A stretch of DNA of 7,895 nucleotides from an uncultured Verrucomicrobiota bacterium (GTDB lineage: Bacteria; Verrucomicrobiota; Verrucomicrobiia; Chthoniobacterales; SZAS-18). The notes beneath the pieces are model-generated. The model was given only the letters and a program-made list of their open reading frames with translations. It searched no databases and was not told the DNA's origin. Both the position numbers and the translations under genes were made by a program. Positions within the stretch are counted from its first letter, which is position 1. Each line of letters begins with the position of its first letter. Below are positions 1-6,300 of this stretch, piece after piece. The stretch covers positions 1 to 7,895 of the forward strand of contig CALMOL010000288.1 in assembly GCA_937871685.1 (NCBI GenBank). Direction: 5' to 3'.

Positions 1-2562
1 GCCGCGCAGGGCGGCGAGCAATTCGGCGTCGGCGATCTCCAGGGTGACAGCGGCTTCCAAGGAGGAGCCGATGGTCTTGGCTTGGCGCGCGGGCTCGATG
101 GCGCGGGCGATGGTTTCGAGCAGCGGGAGGAGGCGGGCGACGAAGGCGGCGCTTTCGGCGGCGTGCGGGGCGGCGAATTCGTCCTCGCGGGGAAAGTCTT
201 CGAGATGGACGGAGCGGGCGGGGTCGCCGGTGAAGTGGCTCCACATTTCCTCGGCGGTGAAGGCGAGGATGGGGGCGAGGAGGCGGCACAGCGCGCCGAG
301 GGCGTGGTGCATCACGGTTTGCGTGGCGCGGCGGCGGGGGGAGTCGGCGCGGTCGCAGTAGAGGCGGTCCTTGGTGAGGTCCACGTAGAGCGAGGAAAGG
401 TCCACGGCGCAGAATTGGTTCACGGCGTGATACACGCGGTGGAATTCGTGCTTGGCGTAGGCCTCGCGGCAGACGCGGGTAACTTCGCCGAGGCGGTGCA
501 TGATCCACGCGTCCGCGAAGGGGAGGTCGGCGGCGGGGACGGCGTGTTGCGCGGGGTCGAAGCCGGCAAGGTTGCCGTGGAGGATGCGCAGGGTGTTGCG
601 CAGGCGGCGGTAGGTATCCGTGAGGCGCGCGAAGGATTCTTCGCCGAAGGGGACTTCGTCGGTGAAGAGGACGCTGCTGACCCACAGGCGCACGATGTCG
701 GCGCCGTATTTGTTGTAGAAGTAGGAGGCTTCGGTGGGCTTTTGGTAGCCGCCCTGGCCTTGGGCGGACTTGGAGATCTTTTTGCGCGAGTCGTCGTCCA
801 CCACGAAGCCGTGGGTGAGACACTGCTTGTAGGGCGAGCGGCCGCGTAGGGAGACGCTCGTGATGAGCGAGGACTGGAACCAGCCGCGGTGCTGGTCGGT
901 GGCTTCGAGGTAGAGGTCGGCGGGGCCGTCGTGGTGCATGCGCTTCTCGACGACGGCGAGCCAGCTCACGCCGGAGTCGATCCACACGTCGAGCGTGTCG
1001 GGGCGGCGGGTGTAGCCGGCGGGGAGGTTGAGGCGCTCGTTGAGGGTGTGATCGGAAGGGTCGAACCACACGTTGGTGCCTTTCTCGGCGACGACCTGGG
1101 CGACGGTCTCGATCCAATCGGCGCGCAGCACGGGGGCACCGTGCTCGTCGTAGAAGACGGGGATGGGCACGCCCCACGAGCGTTGGCGGGAGATGCACCA
1201 GTCGGGGCGCGACTCGACGGTGCCGGCGATGCGGCGCTCGCCCCACGCGGGGATCCAATCGACCTCCTTGATGGCATCGAGCGCGCGGGCGCGGAGATCC
1301 TCGATGCGCAGGAAGAATTGCTCCACGGCGCGGAAGATGATGGGCACCTTCGAGCGCCAGCAGTGCGGATAGGTGTGGTGGTGCTCGTGGGCGTCGCCGA
1401 TGAGGGCGCCGTGCTCCTTGAGCATGGCGACGATGCGCGGGTTGGCCTCGAAGACGTTGTGGCCGACAAGCTCGGGGATCTGGCATTCCTCGGTGTAGCG
1501 GCCGAGGTCGTCGACGGGTGAGAGGACGGCGAGACCGTAGCGGCGGCCGATGTTGTAGTCGTCGGCGCCGTGGCCGGGCGCGGTGTGGACGAGGCCGGTG
1601 CCGGCGTCCAGCGTGACGTGGTCGCCGACCATGAGCAGCGACGTGCGCGGCAGGAAGGGATGGGTGGCCTTCTCGTTATCGACTTCGCGGCCTTGGAATT
1701 GCCAGAGGGCGTCGCCGATGGGCTCGAGGCCGGTTTCGCGGGCGAAGGATTCGGTGAGGCCGTCGGCGACGACGAGGACTTCGGTGGTGCCGGTCTTTGG
1801 GTCGCGCCACGGGCGGGCGGAGTAGGGGAGATCGGGGTGGAGCGAGATGCCGAGATTGGCCGGCAGAGTCCACGGAGTGGTGGTCCAGATGACGAGACGG
1901 GCGTCCAATTCCGCCAAGCGGCCGGTTTGGGCGGGGAACTTCACGTAGATGGCCGGCGAGATGCGGTCCTGGTATTCCACCTCGGCCTCGGCCAAAGCGG
2001 TGAGCGCGCCGGTGCTCCAATAGACGGGCTTCTTGGATTGATACACGAGGCCGAGTTCGACCCATTGGCCGAAGGCGCGGATGATCTCGGCCTCGTAGGC
2101 GGGATCGAGCGTGAGATAGGGATGGTGCCAGTCGCCGAAGACGCCGAGGCGCTCGAACTGGGCGCGCTGCACGCCGACGAACTTGCGCGCCAGTTCTTCC
2201 GAGCGGCGGCGCACTTCGACGGCGGAAAGACCGCGCGCTTCCTTGACGACTTTGAACTCGATGGGCAGGCCGTGGCAGTCCCAGCCGGGGACGAAAGGCG
2301 CGTCCTTGCCGAGCATCGTCTGGGACTTCACGACGAGGTCCTTGAGAACCTTGTTGAGGGCGGTGCCCATGTGGACGTCGCCGTTGGCGAAGGGCGGGCC
2401 GTCGTGGAGAAGATACTTGGGCGCGCCGGCGCGGGCTTGGCGGACGCGGGCGTGGATGTCGTCCCGCTGCCAGCGGGCGAGGATCTCGGGCTCGCGCTTC
2501 ACGAGGTCGGCCTTCATGGGGAAGGCGGTCTTCGGGAGCAGGAGCGTGTCTTTGTAGTTCAT
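1..2562 (-). CDS. ileS: Isoleucyl-tRNA synthetase (IleS), 3' end cut by the window edge
   Basis: This class I aminoacyl-tRNA synthetase charges tRNA-Ile with isoleucine in the cytoplasm, using ATP, and normally edits away valine. From the ATG at 2562-2560 the frame stays open for 854 codons and is still open at position 1. Bacterial IleS is usually about 930-940 residues, so roughly 80 residues, including the C-terminal zinc-binding part if present, lie outside. Visible landmarks in order are: HDGPPFANG followed by the signature HMGT at residues 64-67 (normally HIGH); the editing-domain motif WTTTPWTLP starting at W226; GTGLVHTAPGHGADDY with the editing aspartates D334/D335; WCISRQRSWG from W455; DQHRGW at 556-561; and KISKS at 595-599 (the KMSKS loop). 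Near the left edge IGSSLEA is typical of the bacterial C-terminal domain. The Met is followed directly by the usual N-terminal wording (NYKDTLLLPKT), so the start is well placed, although no Shine-Dalgarno sequence precedes it. It lies 71 bases after the toxin gene and could be co-transcribed with it. The identification is firm; what is unusual is the fourth position of the HIGH motif. Confidence 0.97.
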   Translation of the reverse strand, partial: MNYKDTLLLPKTAFPMKADLVKREPEILARWQRDDIHARVRQARAGAPKYLLHDGPPFANGDVHMGTALNKVLKDLVVKSQTMLGKDAPFVPGWDCHGLPIEFKVVKEARGLSAVEVRRRSEELARKFVGVQRAQFERLGVFGDWHHPYLTLDPAYEAEIIRAFGQWVELGLVYQSKKPVYWSTGALTALAEAEVEYQDRISPAIYVKFPAQTGRLAELDARLVIWTTTPWTLPANLGISLHPDLPYSARPWRDPKTGTTEVLVVADGLTESFARETGLEPIGDALWQFQGREVDNEKATHPFLPRTSLLMVGDHVTLDAGTGLVHTAPGHGADDYNIGRRYGLAVLSPVDDLGRYTEECQIPELVGHNVFEANPRIVAMLKEHGALIGDAHEHHHTYPHCWRSKVPIIFRAVEQFFLRIEDLRARALDAIKEVDWIPAWGERRIAGTVESRPDWCISRQRSWGVPIPVFYDEHGAPVLRADWIETVAQVVAEKGTNVWFDPSDHTLNERLNLPAGYTRRPDTLDVWIDSGVSWLAVVEKRMHHDGPADLYLEATDQHRGWFQSSLITSVSLRGRSPYKQCLTHGFVVDDDSRKKISKSAQGQGGYQKPTEASYFYNKYGADIVRLWVSSVLFTDEVPFGEESFARLTDTYRRLRNTLRILHGNLAGFDPAQHAVPAADLPFADAWIMHRLGEVTRVCREAYAKHEFHRVYHAVNQFCAVDLSSLYVDLTKDRLYCDRADSPRRRATQTVMHHALGALCRLLAPILAFTAEEMWSHFTGDPARSVHLEDFPREDEFAAPHAAESAAFVARLLPLLETIARAIEPARQAKTIGSSLEAAVTLEIADAELLAALRG

Positions 2563-2591
2563 GGCGCGGGGGCCAGAGGAAAGGGAGAAAG

Positions 2592-2613
2592 CCCCGCGCG
2601 GCAAGGCGCGGGG
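2592..2613 (-). terminator. GC-rich hairpin after the toxin gene, possible terminator or attenuator
   Basis: An 8-bp perfect inverted repeat (CCCCGCGC / GCGCGGGG) with a 6-base loop lies between the toxin stop and the ileS start. On the transcribed strand it is followed by a pyrimidine-rich stretch (CTTTCTCCCTTTCC), which is a weak version of a terminator U-tract. The flanks AAGCC and GGCTT can lengthen the stem if a small bulge is allowed. It could end the toxin-antitoxin transcript, or lower read-through into ileS. The U-tract is poor, so function is uncertain. Confidence 0.45.
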
Positions 2614-2630
2614 GTGGCTTCAGCCAGCGC
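2606..2630 (-). repeat. Overlapping alternative inverted repeat in the toxin-ileS gap
   Basis: GCGC at 2606-2609 can pair with GCGC at 2627-2630, and TGGC (2615-2618) with GCCA (2623-2626) around a TTCA loop, leaving GGGGG bulged. It uses the same bases as one arm of the 2592-2613 hairpin, so the two structures exclude each other. It may be part of a dispersed REP-like sequence that starts right at the toxin stop codon, but only one copy is in view. Confidence 0.35.
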
Positions 2631-2633
2631 TCC

Positions 2634-3065
2634 CTACAGCTGGCCAGCCGGCAGCGGGAAGCGCTGGAGGAATTCGCCGGGCGAGATCGCCGGCACCGGG
2701 CTGCCGCGGAAGCCGGCCGCATCGCGTGTGATGATCCAATCGGCTCCGCACGCTTCCGCGGCGGCGGCCTGCATGGCGTCCTCGAAATCTGGCATTGCCA
2801 GCGCACGAGCGCGATGCGTTTCGGCATCGCCCGAGGTGATAACACGCGCCCAACTCAACATTCGATCCACTTCGCGAAGTGCCTCCGCCTCCGACTTACC
2901 ACGGCGGGCGAAGTAATATGCGGTCGCCAGCCCGTGCCAGGCGATGAAGCCCCTCATATCGGGTCTACTCGCGCGCATAATCGCCGCCAAGCTTTCATCG
3001 TAAAACGGCTCACGGTCGAGGATGACATCCAACAGAACGTTGATGTCGTGCAGGACTTTCGTCAC
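2634..3065 (-). CDS. PIN-domain ribonuclease toxin (VapC-like, PIN_3 type)
   Basis: The 143-residue protein has the length and layout of PIN-domain toxins, which are Mg2+-dependent endoribonucleases that usually cut tRNA or rRNA and are neutralised by an antitoxin encoded just upstream. The N terminus (VLHDINVLLDVILDREPFY) holds the first conserved acidic residue, D7, followed by D13. The second half contains DFEDA at residues 93-97 and ADWIITRD ending at D115, followed by PVPAISPGEFL. This is the order and spacing of the PIN_3 subfamily, with the acidic residues expected to bind metal. The start is a GTG at 3065-3063, 6 bases after the antitoxin stop. The next Met in frame is residue 30, which would remove the first catalytic aspartate, so GTG is preferred. 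No Shine-Dalgarno sequence is seen, so translational coupling to the antitoxin is plausible. The reading frame is intact. PIN assignment is strong; the RNA target cannot be read from sequence. Confidence 0.88.
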   Translation of the reverse strand: MTKVLHDINVLLDVILDREPFYDESLAAIMRASRPDMRGFIAWHGLATAYYFARRGKSEAEALREVDRMLSWARVITSGDAETHRARALAMPDFEDAMQAAAAEACGADWIITRDAAGFRGSPVPAISPGEFLQRFPLPAGQL

Positions 3066-3071
3066 GAAACG

Positions 3072-3338
3072 TCAGGGCAAGGGGCCGTATTTCTGGCGGT
3101 AGTAGGCCATGCGCACATCGTCTTCGGTTTCCCCCGGTTGCAAACGAACGCTTCCCCTGGCGTGTCGAGCCCATTCGCGGACGGCTTCCGCTCGGTCCTC
3201 AGTTGAGTCGGGTGCCTTGGTCTCGGCGACGCTCGGAGTAGCCTCCACACGGAACTCTTGGTTACGCAGTTCGGCCGGGACTGGCACACGCAGGAAACCT
3301 TCGGCGTCAGGCTTCAAGAAGGCGGTGATCGTGCTCAT
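3072..3338 (-). CDS. Antitoxin-like small protein paired with the PIN toxin
   Basis: This 88-residue protein is read immediately before the PIN toxin, with 6 bases between its TGA and the toxin GTG, the usual antitoxin-first order. The N-terminal third (ITAFLKPDAEGFLRVPVPAEL, residues 4-24) looks like the beta-rich start shared by many short antitoxins. The middle is charged (AEAVREWARHARG, residues about 50-62), and the C terminus (PGETEDDVRMAYYRQKYG) resembles tails of known VapB-like partners of PIN_3 toxins, where such tails often cover the nuclease active site. No clear helix-turn-helix or ribbon-helix-helix can be pointed to, so DNA binding and autoregulation are inference from the family. 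The ATG at 3338-3336 is the only sensible start, and no Shine-Dalgarno sequence is seen. The gene follows the kinase stop by 42 bases. Function rests mainly on its size and position, and on the resemblance of its ends. Confidence 0.75.
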   Translation of the reverse strand: MSTITAFLKPDAEGFLRVPVPAELRNQEFRVEATPSVAETKAPDSTEDRAEAVREWARHARGSVRLQPGETEDDVRMAYYRQKYGPLP

Positions 3339-3349
3339 GGCGGAACGAT

Positions 3350-3371
3350 GCAGCGGGAATGCCCGCGCTGC
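3350..3371 (-). promoter_or_regulatory. Inverted repeat between kinase stop and antitoxin start
   Basis: GCAGC (3350-3354) pairs with GCTGC (3367-3371), and GGG (3355-3357) with CCC (3362-3364), around an AATG loop with a 2-base bulge. It fills much of the 42-base gap between the kinase stop and the antitoxin start. No U-run follows, so it is a poor intrinsic terminator. Its position 12 bases before the antitoxin ATG would suit an operator for toxin-antitoxin autoregulation. An 8-bp palindrome, GAGGCCTC (3375-3382), lies next to it and overlaps the kinase stop. Both roles are inference. Confidence 0.35.
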
Positions 3372-3380
3372 CAGGAGGCC

Positions 3381-6300
3381 TCACGCCATGCCGAGCGTGG
3401 CGCGGGCGCGGGTGATGGCGTCAGATAGGTCCTGCTGCTTGAAGGGCTTGGTGAGGTAATCGTCCACGCCGCTTTCCAGGGCCTTCTCGCGGTCGCCGGG
3501 CATGGCATCAGCGGTGAGGGCGATGATGTAGGCGCGGCGGCCGTCGGCGCGCATCTTCTCGTCCTCGCGCACGCGGCGGGCGGCCATCAGGCCGTCCATG
3601 GCGGGCATGTGCACGTCCATGAGGATCAGGTCGTAGCGCGTCTTCTCCATCATCTGGAGGGTTTCGACGCCGTTGAGCGCGTAGTCGGCCACGAGGCCCA
3701 GGCGACGCAGCATGGCGCGCACGAGCTTTTGGTTCACCGGGTTGTCCTCGGCCACGAGCAAACGCGGACCGGCGGGCGCGGCCGGCTCGGGAGCGACGGG
3801 CGGTGGGGCATCGGTGGCGACGGGCTCGGCGGGAGCGGCCTCTTTCTTTTCGCCGGGAAGCGCGAGCACGAAGGAGAACACGGAGCCCTTGCCCACCTCG
3901 GAGCGCGCGCGGATCGAGCCGCCGAGCAGCGTGCAGATGCGCTGGGCGAGCACGAGGCCCAGGCCGGTGCCGCCGTAGCGGCGCGTGGAGGAGGAATCGG
4001 CCTGCGAGAAGGGCTTGAACAGGCGGTCGAGACGGTCGGCCTGAATGCCGATGCCGGTGTCGCTGATGCGGAACTCCAGCGACCACAGCGGCAGGCCGCT
4101 GCTGGCGGGACCGCCCTCGCGGCCGGCGAGCGCCACTTCCAGGTCCACGCCGCCGTGGGCGGTGAACTTGATGGCGTTGTTCACCAGGTTGTTGAGCACT
4201 TGGCGGAGACGATCGGCGTCGCTCACCACGGTGTCGGGCGCGGCGGGATCGATCTCCAGCTTCACGCGCAGTTGCTTCTCCTCGGCCTTGGCACGGTGGG
4301 CCTCGACCAGCTCGTCCATGAAGCCACGCAGGTCGAAGGGGCGGTTGTCCAATTGCACGCCGCCGGCTTCGATCTCGGAAAGGTCGAGGATGTCGTTGAG
4401 CAGCGACATCATCGAGTCGCCCGAGGAGCGGATCGTGGAGACGTATTCCTGCTGCTCCTCGTCCAGCTCCGTGCCGGTGAGGAGGTCGGTGAAGCCGAGG
4501 ATGCCGTTCATCGGCGTGCGGATCTCGTGCGACATCACGGCGAGGAACTCGTTCTTCGAGCGCTCGGCGGCCTCGGCGGATTCCTTGGCGGCGCGCAGGG
4601 CGGCCTCGGTCTTCTTGGCGGCGGTGATGTCGGTGTGGATGCCCACGATGCGCACGGGGCGGCCGTCGGCGTCGCGCTGGGCGTCGCCGCGGCACAGGAA
4701 CCAGCGCACGCTGCCATCGCGGTGCATGTAGCGCGTGTTGATGACGAAGGGCTCACGACGGGCGAGGTGCGCGCGCAGGGCGTCGGCAGCCACGCGGCGG
4801 TCGTCCGGGTGCAGGAGGCGCAGCAGGGCGCGCGGCGAGGAGCCGACTTCTTCGCGCGTGTAGCCGAGCATCTCGGCCCAGCGCGACGAGAGATAGATCT
4901 CGCGGCGGGCGAGGTCCCAGTCCCAGATGCCGTCGTTGGAGGCCTGGAGCACGAGGCGGAAGCGCTCCTCGGAGGCGCGGAATTGTTCCTCGGCGCGCTT
5001 GCGCTCGGTGATGTCGAGCATCACGCCGTTGAAAAGCAGGTCGCCGGGCGAGTAGCGCACGGGCTTGGCCGCGCAGGACATCCAGCGCAACTGGCCGTCG
5101 GGGCAATGGAGGCGGCCCTCGAAGGTCCACGGGCCGGGGTTGGCGCGCGCGGCGGCAAGCGACTCGCGCCAGCGCTCGCGGTCGGATTCGTGCAGCTTGT
5201 CCACCAGCGTGCGCGCGTCCTCGGTGGGAATGCCGAAGACCTCGTAAAGCCGCGGCGAGGCATACACGAAGCCGGATTGGCCGTCCTCGCGCTCGTTCCA
5301 TTGGAAGACGACGCCGGGGGTGTTCAGCGCCATGTCGCGGAACTTGGCCTCGGAGGCGCGGAGGGCTTCCTCGGCGCGGCGGCGCTCGGACACGTCGCGC
5401 AGCACGCCCTCGATGCGCTCGGGCGTGCCGTCCTCACCCGCGCGTTGGGCCACCCACGCGCGGCCTTGCACCCAGGCGGGCTCGCCGGCGGGACGCAGGA
5501 GGCGGGCGGAAAACTCGGCGCGTCCTTCCTCGAGCAGCGATCCCAGGGCGCGCCGCAACGCGGGGTGGTCGTCGGCGTGGAAAAGCTCGCGCCACAGGGC
5601 GGGCTGGAACTCGAAGTCCGAGTTGGGCCGGCCGGTGAGGCGCTCGGCGGGGCGGGACAAGAAAAGCACGCGCGCCTCGGGCACGGACGCGGCGAAGACC
5701 ACCTCGTCGAGGTGATCGAGCACGTCGGGCAAGGGAGCCGCGGTGGTGTTCGGCGCAGCGATCTCGGGCGACGCGTTGGCCGGAGTCTCGGCGGGCGCCG
5801 CCGGCGCGGTGGCCGCGACTGGCGCTTCGGCGGGCGCCGGAGCTTCCGTCGGAGCCGCGGCCTCGGCGCTCGAGGGCGCGAGAAGTTTCGCTGGTTCTGC
5901 CGGCGCGGTCTCGGCAACCGCACGAACTGAATCCTCCGCCGGCGAAGCAGAAACTGTGGGTTCCGTGAACGCTGCCGGGGAGGCGGGCTCGCTGGCCGGG
6001 GCAGCAATGTTCTCCTCGGCCGCCGGTGCGGCCAGGGGGGGCGCTGCTTCGGCAAGTGGCTCTGCCTCCGCCGTGACGACCGGCTCCGGCTCGCGCGGCA
6101 GCGGCAACGCTGCCTCTTCGGCGGCCAACACCGCAGAAAGAGGGATGATTTCAACAGACGGCGATGCCTCCACGGCCGTGGCGAGCGGCGGCTCGCTGGC
6201 CTCAGAACGTTCCCGAGGCTCAGGCGGCGCCGAGGTGACATGGGATTCATGAGCCCCGTCGGCTCCTGCTTCGACGAGGCGCGGCTCTGCGGCGGGCGTT

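Noticed and set aside
82..1521. Two plus-strand frames, 82-849 and 889-1521
   Set aside because: They are shadows of the IleS frame, whose motifs (KISKS, DQHRGW, WCISRQ) lie on the other strand.
2563..2633. T-box or other riboswitch controlling ileS
   Set aside because: The gap is 71 bases, with no T-box consensus or specifier stem; only short GC-rich hairpins are present.
1676..2845. 389-residue Arg/Pro-rich frame on the minus strand
   Set aside because: An out-of-frame reading of the toxin and ileS with the typical Arg/Pro/Ser-rich composition of a shifted high-GC frame.
1570..2916. 448-residue plus-strand frame
   Set aside because: It lies antisense to ileS, the intergenic gap and part of the toxin, crosses gene borders and has no recognisable domain.
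3609..5930. 773-residue open frame on the plus strand opposite the kinase
   Set aside because: It is the mirror of a high-GC3 coding frame and reads as His/Gly/Val/Ala-rich filler with no domain. The minus strand has complete kinase motifs over the same bases.
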